Assembly (NCBI RefSeq): GCF_963678635.1 | Contig: NC_087070.1 | Span: 8,714,539-8,778,538 of the forward strand | Source: Symsagittifera roscoffensis | Taxonomy: Eukaryota; Xenacoelomorpha; Acoela; Convolutidae | Direction of reading: 5' to 3' | Length of the DNA stretch: 64,000 nucleotides | Shown: positions 26,200-38,695 of the stretch, one piece after another | Layout: each line of letters begins with the position of its first letter | Numbering within the stretch: the stretch's first letter is position 1 | Translations under genes and position numbers: made by a program | The notes under the pieces: generated by a model | Seen by the model: the letters and a program-made list of their open reading frames with translations, nothing else | The model's database searches: none | What the model was told of the DNA's origin: nothing

Positions 26200-28185
26200 C
26201 TTGTCAGTTTAGGTCAAAACATGGCTCCAAGAGTCAACTTTCTTAGTTCTGGTTTGTTTCGCGAGTCTTTATATCACAGAGATTACAAATGTTTGATCAC
26301 AGTGACTTTTAATTTACAAAGATTGGGCAAATGTAGTTGCTTCGGCAACATACTCCCGGGGCCTCGAATTGTCTGGAACGGCGCAAAAGGCGTTGCAAAC
26401 AAAATCAAAAACCTTAACAAGAGCGGTAGCGGGGCGGTTGAGAGTACCGTAAGCCGTTCTCACGGTCACCACTCGTGTTGTGCCATCTCTTCCTGGATGT
26501 TCCTCCACCACACGTCCAATCGGCCAAATACCTCGCGGCATGAGGTCTTTCAGTACCCACACTATGTCTCCAACCATCAATGGTGGTTGCATTTCGTTCC
26601 ACTTGGGGCGTTTCATTAGTGAAGGTAGGTACTCCTTCTTCAACCGCTTCCACAGGTGGTTCATCATCTGCTGAACGTGGGTCCATTTAGTGTAGGTTAA
26701 TGGCATGCTGTCGTCGAATACTCCTGGTGGAAGGCTGCTGAAAGGTCGTTGAATGAGAAAGTGATTTGGGGTCAGTGGCTCGTCATTTTCTGGGTAATCA
26801 GTTACAATTGTCAAGGGTCTCGAATTCAATATCATTTCCGTTTCGGTTAAAATTGTCTGAAAAACATCAAGTGTGAGTTTTCGCGATCCAAGAATGATGA
26901 GGATTGTTCTCTTGGCAATCTGAATCAAGCGTTCCCAAACGCCACCGAAATGAGGGCCATATGGCGGGTTGAAGAACCAATGGATGTTTTGCCGTTGTAG
27001 CTTGAAAGAGCAGGCTTTATTGTCAACCAAATTTAGGGCGTCTTTTAGTTCTCTAGAGGCTCCAACAAATGTTTTTCTGTTTTCACTGGTGAGCGTTTTT
27101 GGAGTTCCACGTCTAGCTGTAAACCGACCTATTGCATTCATAAGTGAATCAGTGTTCAGATTTGGACAGTTTTCGAAATGAACAACTCTAGTTGCAAAAC
27201 AAGTAAAAATTATTCCGTAATGTTTCTCAATATCTGTTCTGTTTTCAAAATAGAAGGGGCCAAAAAAGTCTACTCCAGCATTAGTGAACGGGAAAAGATG
27301 ATTTTCGTCGGGATATCGCTTCAGTGGTAATGGTGCTATGATTGGCTGGAGGTTGTCTGCTTTGTGTCGTCGACACAAGAAACAATGATGAGCGATTGAA
27401 CGGAGAGCTTGTCGTATCCCAATGATGTGGTAGCGCTGTTGCACGAAAGATTTGACGAACTCTTGTCCTTGATGCATGCAAATTTGGTGTGCATGCTGTA
27501 GATAGAGTTTAACAGTTAGATGAGTTGCCAATAGAATCAGCGGGTGAAGTGATTTAAGATCCATTGTTGGGACAAATTCGACAAATTCGAGCCTGCTGCT
27601 CGAACGAAGCATATGTTTTTGGTCAAGGTATGGATTGAATGTAATCAGTTTGTTCTTCGCTTCCAGGCGCCGCTTCTGTTGTAGATGTTCAATCGTTTCA
27701 CTGAAAGATTCTCGCTGTGCTGATATGATGATATAGTTTCTCGCTCGTTCTATATCGCTACTAGTTGAATGCTGTCGTTCTTTTCGATGTTTTCCGTTAG
27801 AGTCTTGGTCTTTTGCATATGATGCGCTCAGTTTTGTGAAAAAACTGAAAACTGCGGCGATGGTCAACAAAAGTTTATTCCACGAGGAACACCGACTGAT
27901 GTCAAAGACTGGAGCATCTGAAAACGGTTTTTTTTGATGCACACACTGAGGCGAATATTGAGATGCTTTTACTTTCTATTACGGAAGACTTCAGTGGTTA
28001 TTCAGATGATTGTGACATCAGAAAGGATGGGGCTGCTAACCATTTTGATTCGATGTCTATATGTTTTAATCCTCTAGTGCCGTGATCAGCAGGGTTCGGA
28101 TGAGTCGGTATATGGTGCCAGTTATTGTTTTCTTGAGTAGCGTTAATTTCGACTAGACGATTTGACAAAAAACTTTTTTTTTTCA
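26200..28185 (-). mobile_element. BEL/Pao element fossil: RNase H end, integrase and LTR
   Basis: On the minus strand the RNase H end (HIPTHPNPADHGTRG, about 28.1 kb) leads to integrase: HHCC-type zinc region (HHCFLCRRHKADNLQP), core with NAGVDFFGPF, RRGTPKTLTSEN, FNPPYGPHFGGVWERL, and the C-terminal DIVWVLKDLMPRGIWPIGRV, all BEL/Pao marks. It then runs into an LTR starting TGTTGCCGAAGCAAC at 26350. The upstream parts are missing and it is broken, though the integrase part is well preserved (few breaks). Confidence 0.88.
26218..26350 (-). repeat. BEL/Pao LTR, copy 1 (5' part)
   Basis: Starts TGTTGCCGAAGCAACTACAT on the minus strand, directly after the integrase region, and is about 95% identical over about 130 bp to 28186-28314. 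The first bases form a hairpin (GTTGC-CGAA-GCAAC). It continues left through the GA repeat; its end is not determined. Confidence 0.8.
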
Positions 28186-28314
28186 TGGCTCCAAGAGTCA
28201 ACTTTCTTAGTTCTGGTTTGTTTCGCGAGTCTTTATATCACAGAGATTACAAATGTTTGATCACAGTGACTTTTGATTTACAAATATTGGGAAAATGTAG
28301 TTGCTTCGGCAACA
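28186..28314 (-). repeat. BEL/Pao LTR, copy 2 (partial)
   Basis: Same start TGTTGCCGAAGCAACTACAT on the minus strand; homology to copy 1 stops at about 28186, where RNase H sequence of another copy begins. This junction shows that two BEL/Pao copies have been joined or nested. Confidence 0.82.
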
Positions 28315-28319
28315 TGTCC

Positions 28320-31300
28320 CAAATGGGTTTCGGGTATCGTCATTGAGTTGAGAGATCGTGTCAAGTTTGCAGAAATTATACCATTACGTGCCGCTTTCGT
28401 GAAGTACAGCGCGACTGCGTGCCTTCTCTGAGTAAAGCGCCAAGTGACTAGGATTCGTATTGAGTTCCACATCGAGTTGACCACTGTTTTTGTTCAATGG
28501 CTTTCTTTGCTGCGATGTAGGTTCCTTATTTTAAATCATGTGAGGTTTGTGACCACGATAACAAACCAATATATTTTCCATTACAGAGTTGGAATATCAT
28601 CGAGTTTTATCTCCCTTTGCTGCTCGTTCCTTTTGCTCGAAAAAATCTTTATACATATTTAAATCTGCATCGTGGAAGTTAAATCATCTGGATTCGATCT
28701 GGTTTGGGTACTGTGAGATTTTCTCATATATGCGGTGGTTTTTGGCATTAGTAAGCTACATTGGTTAGTTTAAGTCTATTTATAATTCTATAGAACCGGG
28801 TTGAAGGAAAGTTTGAAAAGCGTAAAAGCAAGTTGAAGTTGTTATCAGTTAGTTCGTAAAATTAGAAATTCATTTATTAAACAATTTTGCGGGGTTAAAG
28901 TTACTCAATTCGCGTGGAAAGAGTACGTGAGATGTGGGCGAGTGAATTATAAATAATTGAAACTTATAAAATAAGCCTCAATAAAAAATTAATTAATTGT
29001 GCATTATTAATTTTTTGTTTCGTATTTAAAATTTACAACATTAATTTAAATTATTGATCTTTTATTTGAGTTTTACTTCATTTATATACCTTATGATACA
29101 TACCATGGTTAAAGTTTGAAAGTTTAAACAGAGTCTCATTTTTGTTTTTATTTTATTCTTTTAGATGAATGACTGATGAAATCTAGATGAAAGCTGGAAA
29201 AGTCGAGCTGATGATGGACGGTTAATAAGGAATTGTAGTGTTGCATTTGGTTGCTTTCGTTACATAAAGGTTCTTTATGCGCGTGTGGGGGCTATGTGGA
29301 CAAGGGATAGAGGATTCGGAGGTTCAAGCAGAGTGGGTTAATTGATGAACAGTTAAAGATTTATTCGTTTCATGAATTTATTGCTGGCGGGTAATAAAAT
29401 TGTCGAAATCAAACTCTAGCTGGTCACCTGTGGTGGGGTTTGGGACATCGGGTGCATTACTTGAAAGAGGGGAAAGGATAGGGGTACCGCCAGTGTGCGA
29501 GGAGGTGGAGGAAGAATTTTCATTAGGGGTAGGGTGAGTTATGGGGTTGAAAAGGTGGTTGAGAAAATTGGTGGGACTGGTTTCGGAGTCTAGAAATTCA
29601 TGGGGTGTTTAGACTTCTGAGTTCTAAAGTCTAGAAATAGTATTTAAAAAAGTTTGAGTCATCAGAGTCGATGCGTAGTGAGTTAGAAAAAAAACTAGTT
29701 AGGGGGGAAGAGGTGAGGACTGAAATTGTGTTGAGAGAATCGTGGCGCTGGAGATTGGATGGATAGAAAAGGAAACGGTTGAGTGATACAATTTGGCGGC
29801 TCATCGTGGGCTGAAAAAATGACTGTTTTGTGGTTGTTCTACAGTTTGTTCGTATGTGTCAATACTGTGTTGTTGGAGTGTTATATGAGAAATAGGGCTT
29901 TTTTGTAAAAAAAAACTTTTATGTAACATTCGTTCGGTATTAGAAAGTGCATTTCAATAACTTTGTGGGTGTATCGACAGAGGATGATTATTTTGTAAAG
30001 TGTGTAAATGTGAAGGTGATGTAGGAGTATTATTCGTATTGTCCTGTGGAGTATCCTATGTGTTTGGCTATGTAGATAACTTTTTATTGTATTCGCTGTC
30101 TTGTGCATCAAGAAGAATTTTGTTATTAGAGGTGGAAAAATTCAAAAAAAGCTGCACATAAAATTCTTGCTACACTAGCTTGTCTATTGACTTGCGTGTG
30201 TTTTGGGCATGTGTTGTAGTTTCCTTTAAATAATGAGAAAAGAAACCCTAGAAAATAAACATTGCAGATAATTTAGTCAATCTTTCGAAGTTATAAAAGG
30301 GCCATCCTAGAAATGCTAGAAGATTGTTTTTGACATAAAAAAACATAAAAAATTGTTTGGGGAAATATATTGAGGGCGGAATTTTTCTTCATTTAGGTAT
30401 AAATAATTTTTAATATCTTAAGCTATCCAGTTTACTCTTGTCTATTGATATCTGAAAAACGTGCTGTTTCAGCTAGTTTGCGAAGGTTTTGATCGATTGA
30501 TTGTCTTTGGATTGTATCCATTTTAGTGAGAAGTTCTGGAAATTTTTGCGTTCTGATGTGATGTTGTATATCTGATTTGGAGTATATGCCAATAGTTTGT
30601 ACGTCTACTTTTGGGTGTCGAGCGATTGCGCGTATGTTTTCAGGTAAGAATTTCTTTAAAGGTGACATTAAGGTAAGGTATGAAGTGAAAAGGAATTTAT
30701 CTTAGTTTGGGTTAAGCTGTACATCCTTATGGCTATTTTCGGATTCACATGGGACAACTGTTAAAAATGTAAAAAAAAAGAACCAAAAAATGTTTCCTTC
30801 ATAGCCTCCGAAATTAGAGCGGTAGCCTGAAAAAAAATATCCTGCAAAAAGTATTTTAAGTACTGCTAAAGCGAGAGATTGTAGGATTCGTTCGTTCTAG
30901 CTCACAAAAATGATGTTGTGCTTTGAGTTCATAAAGAGACTTTTCTTCAAAAACTCTGCTGATTGTGTAGTCTAGTTTCATATCGAGATAACGGCTAGTT
31001 AATCATGCCAAACAATTTGTTATTCATGAGTGATTGTTCGTGCAGTCTAGTACTATCCTGGTTTTCGGAAAAAACTTTTTCTCCATTGTTTCCATTGCTT
31101 TAGTAAAATATTACCGGAATGCAAGATTTTTCATCCTCTCTAATTTGATTTGGATTGGCCATATTGAAAAATAAATTGCCTGTTTTCATCTCGAATCTTT
31201 TTTCGTATTCGACAAGAACTTATGAACGTTAAGTGAGAAAAGATGATTTTGGATATAAACATGCCATTTCAGTGTCAGGGTAATTTTGAATTCGTGTTAA

Positions 31301-33300
31301 GTTATTTTCTATACAGTGAAAATTCTTATATTAGTTAAGGTTTGCTATGTTCGAACAGGGTTTATTTTATCAAAAGGTATCGATTCTATAAATTATGGAC
31401 TTGAAGTGTGGTACATGTGTCTTCAGAGAACCAAACTATGGTTGCTTGTGTTCGTTTAGTGGAATCGCAATAACCTTGATCAGTCTTACTTGTATGTCGT
31501 CTTTTAAATCTTGTGTTAGCTGTACTTTTTCCAGACTTTATTTTCTGGGTTCCTGAGTTTTTTGTGTCGGCTTTACAATTTGAGGGGTTATTTACTTCAA
31601 GGTGAGGTAACCAGTTTTTTTCGTGTATATCATAGGTTCAACGTCTATGTGCACCATGATAGTAAAATTTACCATCTGGTTGAACAAGACCTTGATGTTG
31701 TTCAAGTTGTGCTTGACGCGGTTGTGTTTACTAATTTTCGATTTTGGTCTATGTGACTCATTTTGGACGTTTAAGTTCATTTTCACAATTTTCTGGATCA
31801 AGATGTAATCTTTCAAAATAACTTTGGTAAAAGGATTCGTGATCAAGTCTAGTTTTATTTCCGTTCGAAACTTGTGAACAATGTACTTTCTTTTCAGAGA
31901 ATTTTCTGTGAAATAATAACTGTTAAAGTCGTTGCTCGGGCTTTGGAGTAAATTGTGGCGTTTACAGTTGTTGATTCATTATCTTGAGGTTCAATTTCAC
32001 ATTGTGTGGCCTGGTTTAAAGCAAATCTATGTAGTGTTTTTTGTTGGTGGTCTTCACAATTATAATGTGTAACGAGAAGATCTTTGAGGGAAGGATTTTT
32101 TTGACTTATTGGTTTAAGGTGTACTAAAAAAAGGGATTTGATCAAATGATTAAACGAAAAATGTGAACGAGAGTCCTGAAAAATGGTTATAATAAGTTAT
32201 ATAGCCTATGGACTTTTTGTGTATCTATCTCTATCGTATTTGTATAACAGTTCTTTTGTGATAAATTGAGGGTGTGAAGATTAACTGGTGATGTCTGGTG
32301 GTGATAGTGGTAATGGGTGATGTACAAAAATTGTTTAGTTTTACAGTGATTTGAAAATTAAGAGTTATATTCTGCTGTGATAGTATTTGAATATTATGTT
32401 CCTGAATATCTTTATGCATATCGTGTCTATATCGTAGTCTAAGTGGTGCCCAATTATGGAGGTGACTGCTTTCGAGGTGTTGTCCAAAAAGTGGAGAGGC
32501 TGCTACAAATGAGTTCCAGTCCAAATGTAAAGGTTTACTTGTGATTTGTATTTCACGATATCTGTCGTTTAGTTGACTTGGAAAGTGTGTGCGAATGTAG
32601 TTGATGGTGTTTGACCGGTGACTGAAGGTGCTGATGGAAAGGATAGTATTTCTGGTAATGACGAGGTGTTATCCGGAGAAATTTCTATTGGCTCATTTAT
32701 AAGATTTTGTTCACCTTTTCAAAATGCTTGGGTCATCCAATGTGGAGTCTTCGTGATGAATTGGGGGAGGGATTTGAAGGATTGTCACGAATTAGTTCAG
32801 AAGTAGGTGTTGAACCTTAAACATCTGATGGAAGAATTGGTGTGTTTTGTTCAGAAGTAAGATGGAGGGTCGGTGGGGGGTACTTTGTAATGTACGAAGA
32901 GAAAGATCTAAGGGGGTTGATGTTGAGGATGAGGAAATTTTCAATTGAACTCTTGGTGTTGTAAGATTTCTGTTCGTCGGTTTTAATAATAATTTATCTG
33001 TCTATTGTGGTTGTTAAATTGTGGTCTTAGCTTGCATATCTTGTTCTGTTAAGGTCTTGTTGTAGTGAGGGGTTATGTTGATTCGTAATATGGTTCGAAT
33101 AGGGGTGCGTATCGATGTGCTGGTGTTAGCGGTTCTGATAGTGGTGTGTGTCTTTCTTCAAAAGTGTAGGAGTTTTCTACATAAAATATACGAGTGGATG
33201 ATTGGGGTTGGTTTGTTTGACTTGATGTAGGTGTTGTTTGCGGTTCTTGAGTGGGTTGGTAGGTGGCGAATCTTTGATAGGAGTTAAATTAGCAACTTTG
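28320..33300 (-). mobile_element. A/C-skewed remnant, probably the env-bearing 3' part of another BEL/Pao element
   Basis: For nearly 5 kb the minus strand is rich in A and C, unlike its surroundings. Decayed reading frames on that strand carry Cys/Thr/Asn-rich ectodomain-like text (FALNQATQCEIEPQDN, about 32.0 kb) and a Pro/Ser/Thr-rich tail ending near 29.4 kb (NFLNHLFNPITHPTPNE). It lies just before an LTR piece (28314). That position suits the env of a BEL/Pao element, but no family motif proves it. Broken, many breaks, old. Confidence 0.35.
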
Positions 33301-33309
33301 AAATTTACA

Positions 33310-35590
33310 GATTACTTTTGTTGTTGTATTTCTTAAGTTTATGTTTTTGATACTATTCCTCAGATTTCCAAAAAGAGGAACACAGATTAAAAAATATTTT
33401 CTCGTGTCCATCCCAGAAAGTACAATTAATGTGACGTGATTTGTTTAGTTTCCCTAACGAGCGATTCGGACCAGACTAGAGACTACGAGATAAAATTGAA
33501 CTGGTCTGAAAACACAAAACCAGCAAATGGAAACAATAATCCTTTAACAATCTCCAGATCACGCCGCGCAAAGGACGGGTGTGAACATATGAGTGGTAAA
33601 TTATGCGAAGAGGATATGGACAAATACAGTAAAGAATGTTTCTCTGAAATCATCAAATCTCATGCAGCTAGTCTCGTTCTTCTTTTTCTTTTACTCAAGT
33701 CAACTGTTATGTCAACTGTTTTGGGTTAACTTCTACAGAAAAATCTGCAGAACAAATCTCAACGCCTACAGAGAAACCCAACCCAGGGAACTCAAGTTCT
33801 CAAACACGAGAAAACTCTTGATTACAAACTTTTGTTAGATTCAGCAAAAGTTATAAAATATACGGAGCAAGCACTACTCCCTTCGTACGGACTACAATGA
33901 AGATTGATTAATCTACTGCTTCTAACTTGAATCCAAAAATTGTCACTTTAATTCATTTGAAAATTGACTGGCAGAATTTGAATTCCAAGAAATTCATTTC
34001 TTTGTAATTCATGAAAGTAAGGATAATGATAAGTACTTGGAGCTATAGTAAATTGTATGAACATGTTTATTTTAATGAAATTCTGATTTTAATGAAATGA
34101 GTGTTGGTTTAATGAAGAGGGTTTTCAGGACTAATTGACACCAAATGAATCAAATTTTTACAATTTAAAAACTACATAGATTACCAAATTTTGAGACCCC
34201 TAAATCAATCTTAAGAGCATTAACTCAAAATAAAATATTTTTGGCTCATGCCGCCAGAAATGAGAGCCAAAGTACTTGTTGACATTATTGAAACGATTAA
34301 TTTACAGAAAGTTGTAAAAATTTTTATATGCCTGAACAGTTAGTTGAAATTTCTGACCATGTTGCTTGAATTTGATAGGCTAATTTTAGATTGTAAAATT
34401 TAGCCACTTAAAATTTTATTCAAGACGTAGAAATTTGAATTTTTGGCTGTTTTAGCGAACAAGGCTCCAGGAAATTTACCAAGCTGTGTTCTAAATTAAG
34501 ACATAAGTTCAATCATTTGCTTTAAACATCATTGAACCAACTTGTGAGCGTAACCAATAAAATTTTTATCGATGATCCAACTTTAAGTGTTGTTTTTTGT
34601 GCAGATAACTTGTTTTTATTTTTCTCGTCTGACAAAAGTGTGTAGGACTAGTGTGTGTATAACCAAAACGTGTCGAATTAGCTTGAGCTGATTGAGGAAA
34701 GAACTTGTTTCATATTTATCTAAGAAAATTACTTGTTTTGTTTAACTGCTTTAGATGTAAAATATTTCAAATAGCGATTGTTTATAAATAGATCTTGTGG
34801 TGCATCACTCAGACTGTCAACCTTCACAAAACAAAGTGGATGGTTAAATCTTAACACGAAAAATGTCAGGCGAGAATCACCCTGAATTTATCATATTTTT
34901 GATCAGAAAATGGAAGAGTTTTAGCAAAGGGCTTTGTATTATGATTATTAATACTGTGATGCTTAAATTATCAAACAAGTAAGAATATGCGATTTAAACT
35001 TAGTCATGTCTCGTCAGATAAAGAGAATTTTATCGGTATTGTTGAAAGTTTAAGTTTTATGTACAGTTCAATAGCGAACGTATGTTGATTTGAACAGTTT
35101 ATACAACAAAGTTGAAGCGTCGCAATTTAAAAATTCAGCTTGTGCTAATATTTTATCAAAAAGGATTTTCGCCTTTTCCATTTGCCTTCTTGTTGACAAA
35201 TTTTTGCCAACATTTTATTGAACTTGATAACATTATGTTGCCAGTCATTGAAATCTCGTTGGAATTGTGCTAAATGATATAATACTACTCTGGAATGATA
35301 GTTTTTGATATAATTCAATTTAGATCGTTTTCGCTTTCAATTCAATGCTCAGATCAGGCATACAAACTTTTGTTTTGACAGAGGTAGGTTTTTGTACAAC
35401 TGGAACTGTGCCGGAAAAAAAAAAGAAACGGACGATTGCCCGAAAAACAGAAAATTTCTAGTTTGTGACCGCGCTTAACTCAAAACCCTAAAACATCTCA
35501 CAAAAAAAATAAGTAGAAGAAGTAATCAAATTGAAATAATTCTGGAAACGGCGTAAACCGCAGAATTTGATGATATAAACGGGTAATTCA
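33310..35590. other. no identified gene
   Basis: AT-rich. Two overlapping plus-strand frames at 33436-33838 are short and have no family motif. The rest shows nothing. Confidence 0.4.
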
Positions 35591-35599
35591 TTCATGCTT

Positions 35600-36320
35600 T
35601 TGTGTACTAATCAACTGGGAGCCTGCTGGTTCCAAGTTTGGATGCACTTCATCAGTTCCTTATCAGCGCCGACGAAGTTTGTGCCATTATCCGACAAGAT
35701 GACAGACGGAGTTCCTCGGCGGGCAATGAACCTCTGAATAACCATGACGCACGAATTGCCATCTATAGAAGGTACAGTTTCAATCTGGACCACTCGTGTC
35801 GTCATGCAAGTAAAGAGAAAGCCCAACAGTTCTCGTACCTCTTACGTACATAAAATGGACCCAAATAGTCAACTCCGCAGTAACAAAAGGCAGGTTTTCG
35901 GTACCCTTAACGATCTAGAGGGAGATCCAACATCATGTGTTGACGCGCTTAGCTTTGCGTTTTCGACATGGAACGCGTCTATTTTCGACTTCACGAAGGA
36001 TTGATCTCAATTTCAAGACGGCAAAACGAGATTGGATGAATGCGGGCATAATCGAGCGACTGGTGATGATACTTGAGATGAGGTTGGCGAACGAAAAGTG
36101 CAACCAGATTGTGACGACCATCTAGTATCACAGGATGCTTTGCTTCAAAGCTTGTTTCAACAAGACGCCGAATGCGACCAGTTGAACTTAAAAGAACAAT
36201 TGGCCCAATGAATGGAGAATAAACCGCTATTTGACTAGACTTCTTTACGGATTTGTCGCTGTCGAGCAGTTTGATTTCTGCCGGGAAAGAGTCGATTTAG
36301 GAAAGAATCGATTAAAAAAA
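35600..36320 (-). mobile_element. BEL/Pao integrase fossil fragment
   Basis: Minus strand: YSPFIGPIVLLSSTGRIRR, HPVILDGRHNLVALFVRQ, then integrase core text GFLFTCMTTRVVQIETVPS and RFIARRGTPSVILSDNGTNF with the catalytic Asp context. These are BEL/Pao protease/RNase H-integrase linker and core signatures. Old and broken in several places; no LTR nearby. Confidence 0.82.
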
Positions 36321-36827
36321 CAGGCTCCCACAGGACTCAAATCACAAGCCTTTGTCATCTCTAGCATATGTATTAATTCTACACAAAATGTGCTGAAAAA
36401 TTGATTGAATTTGAATTTATTATAATAAACGAATTAAAACGCCGAAAATTGATATTAAAAATTTTATTTTAACATTTATATTTCCTGTTAGAGAACAATC
36501 GTCACAAAACCAACATAACTAATAGATTAGAAGCATAAGTAAATTAAAATACAACTAAAGCCGAACGACCGAAAAACTTAATAGACTCCTCTTAACGTAA
36601 ACACGAGGTCATTGCAGTATCCACGCATGCTATCCATTAACCATGCGTATAAAACACTGGGTCTAAAATATACTAATTACGATTTGACCATTTTGTGAAC
36701 AAAGTTATTTACGGGGAAAAGCTTAACACTCGATTGCAATACTCTTACTTATCGCAAGGGTGAAAAGAAAAAAAGCGGCAAATTTATGAATTCAAAAATT
36801 GATAAAAAATTCTCGGCTAAATTTTTT

Positions 36828-36950
36828 AGCGGTGGTGAAGTTGTTACGCCTCCGCCTCTGAATAGAAAGGTCGGATGTTCGAGGCCCACCATGATCCGCG
36901 CTCGTTGCTTGAGGGTGAGGCAACATTATCCAGTCCAGAAAAATAACCCA
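36828..36950 (+). repeat. possible tRNA-derived SINE
   Basis: GGTGGTGAAGTTGTTACGCC resembles an A box, followed by an anticodon-like arm and GGATGTTCGAGGCCCACC, which resembles a B box and T arm, in tRNA order. The acceptor stem does not form, so it is not a working tRNA. Confidence 0.45.
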
Positions 36951-37459
36951 AAAATATAGCATGAAGTTTTTAAGCAGGAGCTGTACAGCTTGTATGTTGG
37001 TGCTTTCACTCGTGGCTCAAGTCAGTTTTCGAAAAGCTCTCTACTTAAAACTTGATCCGGCTAGACACTTATTTCTGGATCGGATGGAATGTTAATATTT
37101 CTGTGATTCAATGCTAAAACAAGCAAATTCACAATTTAGGAGCCACGTCGGGGAGGTAAAAACGACTCCAGATCCAACTGAGCTATATCGTACTATAACA
37201 AAATACAAGCTTTCGGCGTGGCGGGATATTGGAACACTGTTCTTATAATTACAGAAACAGCAGGTATCCAAGTACTAATTTTGCTGTAACAAGCGACGGA
37301 AAAAGGAAATTGACACCGTAAATATAATGGCAAGAATTGATGGGCGAATCGTCTGGTGAAAGCTTCAGATCCGGACTTGCCAATCCAGACAAATGTTGAC
37401 CGAGAGTGTAAAAGTGACCCCCAGTACTCAGTAAATTTTTTAAAAACAAATCTGAAATA

Positions 37460-38035
37460 ATCTTACTCAGATCTATTTTTCAGAAATAGCTTGTGAAATG
37501 TTTAAATAACGCTTGGATACTTTAAGGATTGGTTATTTCAAATCTAAATTCAGGTCTGAAAATTTCTTTTTGTTGGTTATTTCAGATCTGAAAAAATCTA
37601 TTTCAGATCTAATTTCAGATCTGAATTTAGATTTTCTTGGTTATTTCAAATCTGAAAAATCAATGATTCGGACTCAATTATTGCTCTTTTTAGCTTCTGC
37701 TAGCAGGTACTCAGCAACGTCGCAAGTTGGAGACTGCCGAAGTATGTTTCCCGAAGCGTGAGATAAACATTGGAAACGCATAAGTAGAGCATGCTTATCA
37801 AAAATGGTGCAGGGCTTCTAACAGTTTTTGGTAACTTTTTAACACAGTTGACACCTAACCATAATTGTGTTGTGCAGAAACCTCAAAAATTGAAAATTCC
37901 ATGTTTTGCACGAAATGCATAAATTATAAATTAACAAGGTATTTCTCAGATCTGATTTTAGATCTGAAATCTTGTAAATTCTTATCAAGATCTGAAATAA
38001 AGAAGTTCAGATCTGAGAATCAACGTATGTAAGAA
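37460..38035. repeat. cluster of palindromic CAGATCTGAAAT motifs
   Basis: TTTCAGATCTGAAA-like palindromes occur at least eight times in two groups (about 37.47-37.66 kb and 37.94-38.03 kb), some joined as AATTTCAGATCTGAATTTAG. They may be the arms of an inverted-repeat element whose ends I could not fix. Confidence 0.5.
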
Positions 38036-38220
38036 ATAAGGAATTTCAGATATTGCACAGAAAATTCCCTGGGTACGGGCCTCCTTATTTTGTACCAGCT
38101 TTAACGATTATTTTATAAGCCACCCTTTTTCATCAATTTCGCTTCTCCGATAGAGGAGCTGGGCAGCAAGCACAAGAAAAAACTCGACCAAAAATTAGAC
38201 GTAGTTTTTTTATTACGAAG

Positions 38221-38541
38221 CTACCCTGTGCTTTTCGGGAAATGTAATGGCATTCCCCAACAAGGACGCTCCCTTCGTTTTTGTTTTGTTCTCTCATCAG
38301 TCCGACAAAATTTTATAAGATTTTTAACGACTTGTCTCTGGATTCCAGGAACATACAGACACAAAATTGTGCGCCTATCTAGTGCACAGTTTGGCCTCGT
38401 AATGTTTCTGCTGCATTCTTCAACTTTTTTTCTTCCATGCCTCAGCTGACGTACAAAATTATCAACAAGTCGTTTCCAATAATTTAATTCACGTCTGGTT
38501 AATTTTGTCTCGGCTGCTTTTGTACCGCACCCGACTAAAGT
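38221..38541 (-). CDS. open frame of about 106 residues without identified family, possible exon
   Basis: The minus-strand frame is open from just after a TAG at 38542 to a TAG at 38221 and has no early ATG. Text includes RRELNYWKRLVDNFVRQLRH, ECSRNITRPNCALDRRTILC and KNLIKFCRTDERTKQKRRER: strongly basic with six cysteines. A TTTAG acceptor-like site lies at its start and a GGTAGCT donor-like site at its end. It may be a real exon or a mobile-element remnant; I do not recognise it. Confidence 0.3.
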   Translation of the reverse strand, partial: TLVGCGTKAAETKLTRRELNYWKRLVDNFVRQLRHGRKKVEECSRNITRPNCALDRRTILCLYVPGIQRQVVKNLIKFCRTDERTKQKRRERPCWGMPLHFPKSTG

Positions 38542-38695
38542 CTATCAAAACCTGTTTCTCAGACTCACTACGTTTTCCGGCCTTGCTCTAGGAGAACTTT
38601 GACATTCATCGGAAAAATTATATCTAAACCTAGTGTGACTTAAATTATAATGTCAAGAAATAATCAGTTTTCATTGTTCTTGCTGGTAGGACTTG

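Noticed and set aside
26221-26619. 132-codon plus-strand frame starting MAPRVNFLSSG
   Set aside because: Opposite-strand shadow of the BEL/Pao integrase and LTR.
29300-33300. several small plus- and minus-strand frames treated as separate genes
   Set aside because: They share one compositional skew and strand and fit better as a decayed retroelement block.
36828-36950. third tRNA gene
   Set aside because: B box present but stems do not pair over the full cloverleaf.
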